From: Actinoalloteichus caeruleus DSM 43889
GTDB lineage: Bacteria > Actinomycetota > Actinomycetes > Mycobacteriales > Pseudonocardiaceae
Direction of reading: 5' to 3'
DNA length: 64,000 nt
Assembly (NCBI RefSeq): GCF_000429185.2
Contig: NZ_AUBJ02000001.1
Location: 3,100,001-3,164,000 of the forward strand
Shown: piece by piece, positions 1-8,157 of the stretch
Position numbering within the stretch: the stretch's first letter is position 1
How the letters are laid out: each line of letters opens with the position of its first letter
Position numbers and translations under genes: made by a program
Notes under the pieces: generated by a model
Told to the model about the DNA's origin: nothing
What the model saw: the letters and a program-made list of their open reading frames with translations, nothing else
Databases searched by the model: none

Positions 1-289
1 CGACGACGGAGGTGGACGGCTTGAGGAACATCACCGGGTCGGCCGGGGGCTCGCCCCCCATCTCCCTGGCGTGCTCGGCGTAGTTCTTCCCGATGCACAC
101 CACCTTGCTCGGCAGGATGGGCGCGAGCAGGCGAACGTCGGCGAGCGGCCACTGCCGGCCGGTGAAGTCGGGCGTGCCGAAGGGGTGCTCCCTGATCTCG
201 GCCGCGACCTCGTCGCCTTCGTCGTTCCGCTGGATTGCGACGAAGGGAAACCCGGTCCCCTCGGGATGAGCGATCCGCCCCAAACGCAC
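1..289 (-). CDS. FAH-family hydrolase, N-terminal part (cut by window edge)
   Basis: The first 96 residues of a fumarylacetoacetate hydrolase (FAH) family protein run off the left edge. The reading begins VRLGRIAHPEGTG and contains VVCIGKNYAEHA, the hallmark KNY..H block of FAH enzymes, then DPVMFLKPST, which leads into the metal-binding core. Family members hydrolyse or decarboxylate 2-oxo acids such as acylpyruvates in the cytosol; the substrate cannot be told here. The GTG start is supported by AGGAGGAC placed 5 nt upstream. It lies 80 nt downstream of cimA on the same strand. In mycobacteria an FAH gene (Rv2993c) also neighbours the leuB-serA region. Family call firm, substrate unknown. 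Confidence 0.88.
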   Translation of the reverse strand, partial: MRLGRIAHPEGTGFPFVAIQRNDEGDEVAAEIREHPFGTPDFTGRQWPLADVRLLAPILPSKVVCIGKNYAEHAREMGGEPPADPVMFLKPSTSVV

Positions 290-369
290 GTGTCGTCCTC
301 CTGTTCCAAGTGCTGGCACGACCTGCACACCGTAGGACAGCGCGCCGGCGCCGCCCACGGCCGCCACGT

Positions 370-2037
370 CTAGCCCACCGGCTGGCGCGTCGACCGGTAG
401 ACGAGCGCGTCGCACAGCGCGAGCCAGCTGGCCTCGACGATGTTCCCGTGCACCCCGACCGTCGTCCACTCCCGCTCGCCGTCGGTGGAGTTCACCAACA
501 CCCTGGTGACGGCGCCGGCGCCCCCCTCGGCGACCGCGTCCTCGGTGAGGATGCGGACCTTGTAGTCCACGAGTTCCACCTCGTCCACCCAGGGCAGTCG
601 GCCGGCGAGTGCCTTGCGGAGCGCGGCGTCGAGCGCCTGGACCGGGCCGGTGCCCTCGGCGGTCGCGATCACCCGCTCGCCCTCGACGTGCATGCGCACC
701 GTCGCCTCGGCCACCACGGTCCCGTCCGAGTGGTGGTCGAGGACGACCCGGTAGGACTCGAGGCGGAACGGCTGTTCCAGCGGGGCAGTGGCGTGCTCGG
801 CGCCGCCGGCCAGCTCCTCGTGCTGGTCCCGGTCCAGTTCGCCCCGGAGCAGCAGTTCGAGCGAGGCGTCGGCCGACTCGAAGGACCAGCCCCTGGCCTC
901 CAGCTCCTTGACCCGGCGCACGGTGCGCCCCACCGCGTCGGAGCGGCCGGCCAGCGACAGCCCGAACTCGCGTCCCTTGAGTTCGATGCTGGACCGGCCG
1001 GCCATCTCCGTGACCAGGACCCGCATCCGGTTGCCGACCACCTCGGGGTCGAGGTGGTTGTACAGCTCGGGATCCACCTTGATCGCGCTCGCGTGCAGCC
1101 CCGCCTTGTGGGCGAAGGCCGAGGACCCGACGTAGGCCTGGTGGGTGTCGGGCACGAGGTTGGCGATCTCGGCGATGGCGTGCGAGACCCTGGACAGCTC
1201 CGCCAGCCGGCCCGGGGGCAGGGCGGGGACGTCCATCTTGGTGACGAGGTTGCCGAGGACGGCGAAGAGGTCCGCGTTGCCGGCGCGTTCCCCGTAGCCG
1301 TTCGCCGTGCACTGCACGTGGCTGGCGCCGGACCGGACGGCGGCCAGCGAGTTGGCCACCGCGCAGGAGGTGTCGTCCTGGCAGTGGATGCCGACCCGGA
1401 ACCCGGTGCGGTCCACCACCTCGGCCACCGCCTCCCCGATCCGACCGGGCAGCCAGCCGCCGTTGGTGTCGCAGAGCACCGCCACGTCCGCGCCGGCCTC
1501 CACGGCGGCGGTGAGCACGCCGAGGGCGCAGTCGGGGTCGTGGGCGTAGCCGTCGAAGAAGTGCTCGGCGTCCACGAAGACCCGCCGGCCCTCGGAGACC
1601 AGGTGCCGCACCGTGTCGGCGACCATCGCCTCGTTCTCGGCGACATCCGTGCGCAGCGCCCGTTCGATGTGGCGGCGGTCGGCCTTGGCCACGAGGGTGA
1701 CCACCGGCGTCCGCGCGTCGAGCAACGCGGCGACCTGCTGGTCCTCCGCGACCGGCACCCCGGGGCGCCGGGTGGCCCCGAAGGCGACGAGCACCGCGTG
1801 CCGCAGCGGCAGTTCGCCCGAGGCCGCCCTGGCGAAGAACTCGGTGTCCTTGGGGAGGGCGCCCGGCCAGCCGCCCTCGATGAAGCCCACTCCGAGCGAG
1901 TCCAGCAGGCGAGCGACCGCCAGTTTGTCGTTCACCGAGTAGGAGATGCCCTCGCGCTGCGCGCCGTCACGCAGCGTCGTGTCGTAGACGTGGAACGAGT
2001 CACCGAGGGGCGTTGCTGCCGGGGCGAAGCGGGTCAC
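370..2037 (-). CDS. cimA: Citramalate synthase
   Basis: A 555-residue cytosolic enzyme of the isopropylmalate/homocitrate synthase family. It condenses pyruvate with acetyl-CoA to (R)-citramalate, the first step of threonine-independent isoleucine synthesis. Visible marks are the N-terminal YDTTLRDGAQREGI (catalytic Arg-Asp pair), FIEGGWPG, the metal-binding GIHCQDD segment, and a C-terminal LeuA-type allosteric domain from about residue 400 that ends in VHGNIVEASWLALCDALVYR. The GIHCQDD/ANGYGERAGN pattern and length match CimA rather than LeuA. The GTG start has AGGAG 7 nt upstream. A leader peptide and attenuator precede it (2099-2243), so expression should respond to isoleucine supply. Its product feeds the LeuB and IlvBNCD steps encoded nearby. 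Confidence 0.93.
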   Translation of the reverse strand: MTRFAPAATPLGDSFHVYDTTLRDGAQREGISYSVNDKLAVARLLDSLGVGFIEGGWPGALPKDTEFFARAASGELPLRHAVLVAFGATRRPGVPVAEDQQVAALLDARTPVVTLVAKADRRHIERALRTDVAENEAMVADTVRHLVSEGRRVFVDAEHFFDGYAHDPDCALGVLTAAVEAGADVAVLCDTNGGWLPGRIGEAVAEVVDRTGFRVGIHCQDDTSCAVANSLAAVRSGASHVQCTANGYGERAGNADLFAVLGNLVTKMDVPALPPGRLAELSRVSHAIAEIANLVPDTHQAYVGSSAFAHKAGLHASAIKVDPELYNHLDPEVVGNRMRVLVTEMAGRSSIELKGREFGLSLAGRSDAVGRTVRRVKELEARGWSFESADASLELLLRGELDRDQHEELAGGAEHATAPLEQPFRLESYRVVLDHHSDGTVVAEATVRMHVEGERVIATAEGTGPVQALDAALRKALAGRLPWVDEVELVDYKVRILTEDAVAEGGAGAVTRVLVNSTDGEREWTTVGVHGNIVEASWLALCDALVYRSTRQPVG

Positions 2038-2098
2038 GGGGAACTCCTGCCGTGCTCATCAGGGATCGCGGTTCGGGTTCTGCTGCGGTCAGGGCCGG

Positions 2099-2135
2099 GA
2101 AAAACAAAAGACCCCTCGCCGGAATGCGAGAGGTC
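2099..2135 (-). terminator. Attenuator terminator of cimA
   Basis: On the minus strand a 10-bp stem with one G-U pair (GACCTCTCGC and GCGAGGGGTC, 6-nt loop, 2110-2135) is followed by TTTTGTTTTT. It lies between the leader peptide and cimA, so it would end transcription early unless an alternative fold forms. A U-run this clean is unusual in such a GC-rich genome, where most terminators seen here lack one. Confidence 0.85.
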
Positions 2136-2136
2136 T

Positions 2137-2175
2137 GCGCGCCGAGGTGCTTGTGCAAGCACTTACTCGGCGCGC
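2137..2175 (-). promoter_or_regulatory. cimA leader hairpin holding the leader stop codon
   Basis: Inverted repeat with outer arms GCGCGCCGAG and CTCGGCGCGC and inner arms GTGCTT and AAGCAC. The 5' arm on the minus strand contains the end and TAA stop of the leader peptide, so a ribosome finishing the leader would cover or melt this hairpin, and one stalled at the isoleucine codons would not. This is the expected position of the pause/anti-terminator element of a translation-coupled attenuator. The alternative pairing was not computed. Confidence 0.7.
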
Positions 2176-2207
2176 CGGGGAATAATGATCACGCTGCGGT
2201 GAGACAT
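2163..2207 (-). CDS. Isoleucine-rich leader peptide of cimA
   Basis: A 14-residue peptide, MSHRSVIIIPRRAE, with three consecutive isoleucine codons (ATC ATT ATT) after valine. It ends in TAA inside the following hairpin. The ATG sits 7 nt after a -10-like CATCAT, so the transcript probably begins at or next to the ATG; an alternative in-frame ATG is at 2216. Role by analogy with ilv/leu leaders: ribosome stalling at the isoleucine codons when charged tRNA-Ile is scarce should allow read-through into cimA. The sequence features are seen directly; the regulation is inferred. Confidence 0.78.
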   Translation of the reverse strand: MSHRSVIIIPRRAE

Positions 2208-2214
2208 GCGGAGC

Positions 2215-2243
2215 ATGATGTCACACGGAGTGCTCGGGGTCCA
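2215..2243 (-). promoter_or_regulatory. Promoter of the cimA leader transcript
   Basis: On the minus strand TGGACC (-35-like, 4 of 6 to TTGACA) is followed by a 17-nt spacer and CATCAT (-10-like), then 7 nt to the leader ATG. The geometry is identical to that of the ilvB leader promoter at 14048-14076. Confidence 0.5.
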
Positions 2244-2632
2244 CATGGGGGTCACGAGTTCCCAGTATCCGGGAGGCGGTCGCGTCGGTCCCGGCGGAGG
2301 TGGCGGGGGCGCCTCTCTCGGCGGGCGAACGCGTCCGGTGCCCGCGCGCCCACGGGACGAGAACCACCGGGGCCGCCGGCCGGCGGCCACCTCGAACGGA
2401 GCTGCTCGCTCGACGGGCGGGTGTCGGCCCGGCTCCGCGGCTGGCCGGCGTGAGCGGGTTGGCCGTGGTCGACGACGGGCGGTCGGGCTGGTCGCCACGA
2501 CGGGGATTCCCGGGGACGCCGCCGGGGTGCCGAACGCGGCGATCCGGTCATGGTGGTCACGTCGGACGAGCCGGGTGGCGTGGCGTGGGGCCGGCGACGA
2601 CCAGCCCCGGCATCACGGCCGGGGCGCGGTCC
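2244..2632. other. Non-coding stretch between leuB and the cimA promoter
   Basis: No frame here shows a recognisable protein, plausible start with a ribosome site, or conserved motif. Translations are low-complexity Arg/Pro/Gly, as expected of GC-rich non-coding DNA. One weak hairpin (CCCCGGC, ATCAC, GGCCGGGG) lies near 2606-2625. No function is proposed. Confidence 0.5.
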
Positions 2633-2653
2633 GTCCCCGGCGGTGCCGGGGAC
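2633..2653 (-). terminator. Hairpin terminator after leuB
   Basis: A perfect 9-bp stem (GTCCCCGGC and GCCGGGGAC) with a 3-nt loop begins 12 nt beyond the leuB stop. There is no U-run, as is common for actinobacterial hairpin terminators. Confidence 0.6.
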
Positions 2654-2664
2654 GGACCCGCCGA

Positions 2665-3729
2665 TCACGCGCTCGGCGGCAGCTCGACCGAGCGCGAGAC
2701 CCGGTCGTTGGACGAGACCAGCGCGGCCAACCGGTCACCGATGGCGTAGGTGGCACCGGGGGACGCGTGGTCGCGGGTGGCGAGGTCGAAGGCCACCGAG
2801 GCCTCGATGCGCTTCGCCGACTCGCGGTAGCCGAGGTGGTCGAGCATCAGCGCGACCGAGAGCACCGCGGCGGTGGGGTCGGCCACGCCCTGGCCCGCGA
2901 TGTCCGGAGCGCTGCCGTGCACCGGCTCGAACATGCTGGGGTTGCGCCGGGTGACGTCGAGGTTCCCGCTCGCGGCCAGGCCGATGCCCCCGGTGACCGC
3001 CGCCGCGAGGTCGGTGAGGATGTCCCCGAAGAGGTTGTCCGTCACGATGACGTCGTACCGGCTCGGGTCGGTCACCATGTGGATGGTCACTGAGTCGACG
3101 TGCTGGTAGCTGACCGACACCTCGGGGTGCTGGAGGGAGATCTCCTCCACCACCCGGGACCACAGCGAACCGGCGTGGGTCAGGACGTTGGTCTTGTGCA
3201 CGAGGGTGAGGTGCTTGCGCGGCCGACCAGCGGCACGCGCGAAGGCGTCCCGCACCACACGCTCCACGCCGAAGGAGGTGTTGATGCTCACCTCGGTGGC
3301 CACCTCGTGCGGCGTGTCCTTGCGCAGGAGCCCGCCGTTGCCGGCGTAGAGTCCCTCCGTCCCCTCGCGCACCACCACCATGTCGATGTCGGACGGATCC
3401 GCCAACGGCGACCGCACGCCCGGGTACAGGCGGGCCGGTCGCAGGTTGACGTGGTGGTCGAGCTCGAAGCGGAGGCGCAGCAACAGGCCGCGCTCGAGGA
3501 TGCCACTGGGTACCGACGGGTCGCCGACCGCGCCGAGCAGGATCGCGTCGTGCTGCCGCAGTTCGGTGAGCACCGACTCGGGTAGCAGTTCCCCGGTGGA
3601 GTGCCAGCGCGCCGCCCCGAGATCGTAACGAACGATCTCGGCATCCGGAACAACCTCGCCGAGCACCTTCAACGCCTCGGCGACGACCTCGGGCCCGATC
3701 CCGTCGCCTGGGATCACAGCGAGCCGCAT
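2665..3729 (-). CDS. leuB: 3-Isopropylmalate dehydrogenase
   Basis: A 354-residue NAD-dependent decarboxylating dehydrogenase of leucine synthesis; it oxidises 3-isopropylmalate to 2-ketoisocaproate and can usually also act on the citramalate-derived (3-methylmalate) intermediate. Seen: N-terminal [14 protein letters not shown], substrate loop [20 protein letters not shown], the catalytic Lys in [20 protein letters not shown], and the NAD-binding [15 protein letters not shown]. The ATG at 3729 is chosen because the conserved N-terminus begins there and AGGAGGTG lies 5 nt upstream; the frame stays open 26 codons further. It lies downstream of the S8 peptidase but has its own intergenic region and terminators on both sides, so it is probably transcribed alone. 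Confidence 0.95.
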   Translation of the reverse strand: MRLAVIPGDGIGPEVVAEALKVLGEVVPDAEIVRYDLGAARWHSTGELLPESVLTELRQHDAILLGAVGDPSVPSGILERGLLLRLRFELDHHVNLRPARLYPGVRSPLADPSDIDMVVVREGTEGLYAGNGGLLRKDTPHEVATEVSINTSFGVERVVRDAFARAAGRPRKHLTLVHKTNVLTHAGSLWSRVVEEISLQHPEVSVSYQHVDSVTIHMVTDPSRYDVIVTDNLFGDILTDLAAAVTGGIGLAASGNLDVTRRNPSMFEPVHGSAPDIAGQGVADPTAAVLSVALMLDHLGYRESAKRIEASVAFDLATRDHASPGATYAIGDRLAALVSSNDRVSRSVELPPSA

Positions 3730-3896
3730 CCACACACCTCCTGGGTCGCGATCCCATTTCACGGGACCATTTCGCACCGCGCAGGCTACCTGCCCGGCAA
3801 TTGCCACTCACATACCGGACACCCGTTCGAGGTGATCTTTCCCGCGCCGCGGGCGATCACTCGACCAACAATCCCCCTTCCGAGTTAACACAGCAA

Positions 3897-3930
3897 GGGT
3901 GCTCGGGCCCGCGACCGGACCCGAGCACCC
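3897..3930 (-). terminator. Terminator of the S8 peptidase gene
   Basis: A perfect 11-bp stem (GGGTGCTCGGG and CCCGAGCACCC, 12-nt loop) lies 52 nt beyond the peptidase stop. On the minus strand it is followed by the T-rich TTGCTGTGTTAA. Confidence 0.75.
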
Positions 3931-3981
3931 CCGCCGGGTGAGAGTGGCGGCCGCTGGGGGACCGTCCACTCGGTCAGGTGA

Positions 3982-6900
3982 TCAGGACACGATCGGCGGG
4001 GTGCTGCCGACCGTCACGACCTGTGCCCGCTGGCCACTCGCGTTGTGCTGGTGCAGCAGGAGGAGGCTGGCGTCCCCGGCCACCTCCGCGTCCCGGTTGA
4101 CCACCAGGGCGGTTCCGGGCCTCGCGTGGTAGGACACCGCCGCGTCGCCGCCACCCTGCACCCACAGGCCCGGGTTGAGCGGGTCGAAGGCCATCGGCTC
4201 GTCGATGAGGTCGATCAGGGTGGACCCCGCCTCGTACTGGCCGTACCGCCCGGAGACCCCCGCCGTGTAGGACAGCGGGGCGGCCTCGGCGGTGGGGTCG
4301 ATCCCCAACGCCGCCAGCGACACCGGCAGCACCAGCACGTTGGTGTCGAAGACGTTGGTGTCCACGTCACCGAACCGCGTGTTGACCGGCTGGACGTCGA
4401 CCACCGGGTGGTTGGGGGCGTTGAGGTCGACGGTCGCCGCGACCAGCACGTCGCTGCTGGTGTACTTGGTCACGTAGGTCTCGAAGTCCGGCACCCCGTC
4501 ACCGTCGACGTCGATGTCCACGAAGGGCGTCGTGTTGCTCCCGACGTTGTACCAGTTGCTCCACGTCGTGATGCCGAAGGCGAGCATCGCCGACTCCGGC
4601 CGCCCCTGGGCCACGGCGAGCGGAGCGGTGGAGGTCGCGCCCACGTACCGGAGGTCACCGCCCTTGGCGGTCTCGTTGACCGTGCAGCCGACGACGACCT
4701 CCTCGGTGCACTCGGGGAGCCGAGGGCTCTCCCCGTGGAGCTCGAGCGCGGTGACCAGCGAGCGGTAGGCCTCGCTGCCCTCACCCTGGTCGAGGCCCGT
4801 GCCGGTCAGGTTCAGCACCCCCTGGTCGGCGCCCTCGGGCACGCGGACCCAGGACGAGGCCTGGATCTCGGCGACCGGCTTCGGCGCCGCGTACACCGGC
4901 ACCCGCAGGTCGACGCCGTTGCGGCTCTTGGGCGTCAGCAGCAACCGACCCGAGGCGTCGGAGACGTACTGGCGGGCCTCGCCGGCCTGCTCCAGGGCGA
5001 TGGTCGGATCGGCGGTCCTGGTCAGGGCCGAGGGATCGTCGATCCTCAGGGTCACGTCCAGCCGGACCTGGCCCCCGGGCGGGACCGTGACGTTGCGGCG
5101 GGACAGCTCGTAGCGGACGCCGGGGATCTCGGTGGCGGCCTCGTAGGACACGTCGTAGCTCTCGGCCCGGCCGCCCTTGTTCTCGATCTTGACGGTCTTG
5201 CTCCGCGCGATGGGGCCGGCGACCTCGACCACGCCGAACGACACGCTCACCGCGCCGGGGTCGTCCTCGACGTAGGCGAGGACCTGGTTGTCCAGGGCGG
5301 CGGCCGCGTCGATGCGCCCGGAACCGACACGGTTGGGCCCGTAGACGGTCCCCTCCGCGCCACCGGTGGTGATGTCCGCGCCGGCGGTGTTCATCAGCGC
5401 GGCCTTGATCTCCTCGGGCGTCCAGTCCGGACGGGTCTCGCGGAGCATCGCGGCGACACCGGTGGTGTGCGGCGCGGCCATCGACGTTCCGCTGAGGACT
5501 GCGGGCTTGTCGCCGCTGCCCGAGAGCGCGGAGGCGATGGTGTCACCGGGGGCGGCGATGTCCGGCTTGACGACCGGACCACGTGTCCCCCGCGAGGTGC
5601 TGGGGCTCGGGGTGTCGGTGAGGGCCTCGTCGTAGGTCTTCACCGAGGTGCGCAGCTCCTCGGCGAACCGCATCTCCAGCTCGCCGCTCTCCAGCGCCGG
5701 CCGCAGCCGCTCGGTCGCGCTCCCGGTGAACTGGATGACGGGGATCCCGGCGTTACCGGCGATGCCGGCCGAGAAGTGCTCCTCGGTGGAGGAGAAGATG
5801 GCCCCGGCGGCCCCGGCGGCCTCCGCGTTGTCCGTGCGGCCGGCGGACCCGCAGCGCCGGGTGCTGTCGTCGTCGTCCCACTCCAGCCAGGCGATCTTGC
5901 CCGCGACCTCGGCCGCGTCGGCCTCGGAGAACGGCTGGCAGCCGTCGAGGTTGGACTCGGTGGTCAACGGCACGACCGGCGCGGTCAGGTCGAGGCCGGC
6001 GTAACCGGCGTAGTCCTGGCTGTACTGGCCCGCGTAGTCGCCGGCCACCGACTCGGGGGCCGTGGCGCGCGCGCCGTCCCGCAGGACGTAGGAGTCACGC
6101 GTGTTGGCGACGGTGATCGCCTCGGCGGTGTTCCCGGGCGAGCCACCGATGTCGTAGAGGTCGGAGCCGTTGCCGGCCGAGAAGACCGTGACGACGCCGT
6201 GCTGGTTCAGCTTGCGGACGAACAGGCTGTTGGGGTCGTCCGGCGCGCCGTAGTTGCTCCCCAGCGAGAGGTTGACGATGTCCAGCCGGTCGCCGAAGTC
6301 GCCGTCCTGGTCGGGGTCCAGCGCCCAGTCCAGGGCCTGGGCGGTGACCGCGGTCGATCCGGCGCAGCCGAAGACCTTGATCGAGTAGATCAGCGCCTCG
6401 GGCGCGGTGCCCGGTCCGATGCGCATCTCGTCGAGTGCCTCGGGAGTCAGCTCGGAGTAGTCGCCGTCGAAGGTGCTCCCGTCGGCGTTGACCCCGAAAC
6501 CGGCGGCGCTACCGGCCACGTGGGTGCCGTGCCGGCCGCAGGAGATCGGGTTGTCGTCCGGTTTCGGCGTGTTCAGCGCCGGATCGGCGCTGCTCGCGTC
6601 GTAGTCGTCCCCGACGAGGTCGATACCACCGACGACCTTGTCCGTGGGGTAGTACGCGGGGTCGGCGACGTCCCGGTCGACGGCCTCGTAGGCCTCGCGG
6701 GTGCCCGGCCCGCCGAACATGGCGTGGGTGTAGTCCACGCCGTCGTCGATGATGCCGATCCGGATGCCCTCACCGAAGCGCCCGGTGTTCTGCCAGGCCT
6801 TGACGGTGTTGGTGAGGGCGGTGGCGGTGGAGTTGGTGCGTTCCTCCGGCGTGATCTGCCGGATCGACCGGACGTCCTCCCGTTCGGCGAGCTGGCGAAC

Positions 6901-7389
6901 CCGCTCGGCGTCGGCGGTGACCGCCACCCCCGGGACGGCGTTCGAGGTCGTGTAGAGCACCTGGGCGCTCTGGTCGCGGGCGGCCAGGTCGTCCACCACG
7001 ATGTCCGCGGTGCGCTCGGTGCGGGTCCTGGCGCGGACGGCGGCGTCCTGCGCCGCGTCGTCCCCCGCCCCCGCCTGCTGCTGCTCGACGAAGACGTCGA
7101 CGGCGGCCCGGCTCTCCAGCTCGATGAAAACCGCGATGTCGCCGGCAGCGGCGGCCACGGCGGGCGCCACCTTGTCCAGCGGCGTGTCCGTCGAGCCGCC
7201 GGCTGCGGCGGCGAGGCCGTCGGCCAGCGGCAGGTCGGTCTCCACCGAGTCCTGCGCGACCGCGGTTCCACTCAGGCCGGTCACCGCCAGGACGGCGGTG
7301 AGCGCCACGGCGGACCGCGCCCCCCGCCGTGGTCCGGCGGCGGCGGAACCCGTCCGGGCTCTCAGCCCTGTTCTTCGGGTACGACTCAC
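3982..7389 (-). CDS. Secreted subtilisin-like S8 serine peptidase with PA insert
   Basis: A 1135-residue exported protease. Residues 1-46 form a Tat/Sec-like signal (Arg-rich, hydrophobic core, cleavage near AVA-Q). Residues 48-185 look like a propeptide. The catalytic triad is visible: Asp215 in IGIIDDGVDYTH, His287 in GRHGTHVAG and Ser636 in LSGTSMAAPH. A protease-associated (PA) insert lies between His and Ser, roughly residues 460-590 (AAGAAGAIFSS). After Ser come Fn3-like beta domains and a long C-terminal region of over 400 residues. This is the architecture of large actinomycete vpr-like proteases. The GTG start lacks a strong ribosome site. It sits between leuB and serA, which are adjacent in mycobacteria, so it is an insertion relative to that order. 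Its extracellular substrate is unknown. Confidence 0.92.
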   Translation of the reverse strand: MSRTRRTGLRARTGSAAAGPRRGARSAVALTAVLAVTGLSGTAVAQDSVETDLPLADGLAAAAGGSTDTPLDKVAPAVAAAAGDIAVFIELESRAAVDVFVEQQQAGAGDDAAQDAAVRARTRTERTADIVVDDLAARDQSAQVLYTTSNAVPGVAVTADAERVRQLAEREDVRSIRQITPEERTNSTATALTNTVKAWQNTGRFGEGIRIGIIDDGVDYTHAMFGGPGTREAYEAVDRDVADPAYYPTDKVVGGIDLVGDDYDASSADPALNTPKPDDNPISCGRHGTHVAGSAAGFGVNADGSTFDGDYSELTPEALDEMRIGPGTAPEALIYSIKVFGCAGSTAVTAQALDWALDPDQDGDFGDRLDIVNLSLGSNYGAPDDPNSLFVRKLNQHGVVTVFSAGNGSDLYDIGGSPGNTAEAITVANTRDSYVLRDGARATAPESVAGDYAGQYSQDYAGYAGLDLTAPVVPLTTESNLDGCQPFSEADAAEVAGKIAWLEWDDDDSTRRCGSAGRTDNAEAAGAAGAIFSSTEEHFSAGIAGNAGIPVIQFTGSATERLRPALESGELEMRFAEELRTSVKTYDEALTDTPSPSTSRGTRGPVVKPDIAAPGDTIASALSGSGDKPAVLSGTSMAAPHTTGVAAMLRETRPDWTPEEIKAALMNTAGADITTGGAEGTVYGPNRVGSGRIDAAAALDNQVLAYVEDDPGAVSVSFGVVEVAGPIARSKTVKIENKGGRAESYDVSYEAATEIPGVRYELSRRNVTVPPGGQVRLDVTLRIDDPSALTRTADPTIALEQAGEARQYVSDASGRLLLTPKSRNGVDLRVPVYAAPKPVAEIQASSWVRVPEGADQGVLNLTGTGLDQGEGSEAYRSLVTALELHGESPRLPECTEEVVVGCTVNETAKGGDLRYVGATSTAPLAVAQGRPESAMLAFGITTWSNWYNVGSNTTPFVDIDVDGDGVPDFETYVTKYTSSDVLVAATVDLNAPNHPVVDVQPVNTRFGDVDTNVFDTNVLVLPVSLAALGIDPTAEAAPLSYTAGVSGRYGQYEAGSTLIDLIDEPMAFDPLNPGLWVQGGGDAAVSYHARPGTALVVNRDAEVAGDASLLLLHQHNASGQRAQVVTVGSTPPIVS

Positions 7390-8157
7390 TCTGGATACCC
7401 CTAGCGAGGCCTTCTCCGACCATCGCCAGTTCGCGACGTGTCACGACGTCGTTCCCGAACGGACGCCCTCGTCAGCGGGAACTGGCCCGGCGTCGCGCCC
7501 TCTACGACACCTGGTCCTGCCTCAAGGAGGGAACTTAACGCGATTGCCAGGCCCTTCAGCTACGCCGAAAGGGTGAATACTCCACACTGATTTGAACAGA
7601 ATTGTCACGGCTTGAGGCAGAATCCGTGGCACAGCCAGCCACCGGGTGATCACGGTAGTGGGAGCGAGGACGACCGGAACTGGTCGAGCGCCGGACCGCC
7701 CCTCACCCGGTGGTGGGGCCGCTCTCGGGGGACGCGCCGAAGGGGGCCACCCGGTCGGCCGAGCCGGCGACGACCGCGCAGCTCACGGCGGGCGGCGCGA
7801 CGACCGCGCCGCGCCGCGCCGAGGAGCGGGCGCAGCCGGGGCTGGCGTGGTGGGCGACGACCTCCACCGGCCGCTCGACCGAAGAGGACACCGCGCTGAC
7901 CGGGGCGGGGCGAGCGGGAACCCGCCATCTCGTCACACCGACCCGGCGCGGGCGGTCCCGGGCGGGCGGCCGTGACCGCCGCCGCGCGGTCCGACTAAAC
8001 CCCGCCCGCGACGGCATGGCGGCGCCGGCGACGGACCGGCCCTGGGTGCCGGGGCCACGCGTCGCCGAAGAAGGTGCCCGGGCGGGGGACGCGTCCACTC
8101 GCCGACCGCGAGTCCCGGCCGGGACGGCAGTCCCGCCCCCGCCCAGGCGGCCCGGTC
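7390..8157. other. Long non-coding stretch between serA and the S8 peptidase
   Basis: About 770 bases without a convincing gene. The part nearest the peptidase (about 7535-7640) is clearly AT-richer than its surroundings and probably holds the peptidase promoter and a long 5' untranslated region, since peptidase transcription runs leftward from here. The half next to serA is extremely GC-rich; the 14-nt palindrome GTCCCGGCCGGGAC at 8112-8125 may be a weak serA terminator. Translations of all frames are low-complexity. Confidence 0.5.

Noticed and set aside
235-2202. A 655-residue plus-strand open frame over cimA
   Set aside because: Shadow of cimA; no recognisable sequence.
3794-3803. Palindrome GGCAATTGCC upstream of leuB as an operator
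   Set aside because: Ten bases and a single copy; no second site and no known regulator motif matched.
4045-7404. A 1119-residue open frame antisense to the S8 peptidase gene
   Set aside because: It is a shadow of high-GC third-position bias; the translation is low-complexity Val/Gly/Arg without motifs, while the opposite strand has a complete catalytic triad.
8112-8125. Palindrome GTCCCGGCCGGGAC after serA
   Set aside because: A palindrome with almost no loop is frequent by chance in such DNA; noted in the gap entry but not called a terminator.
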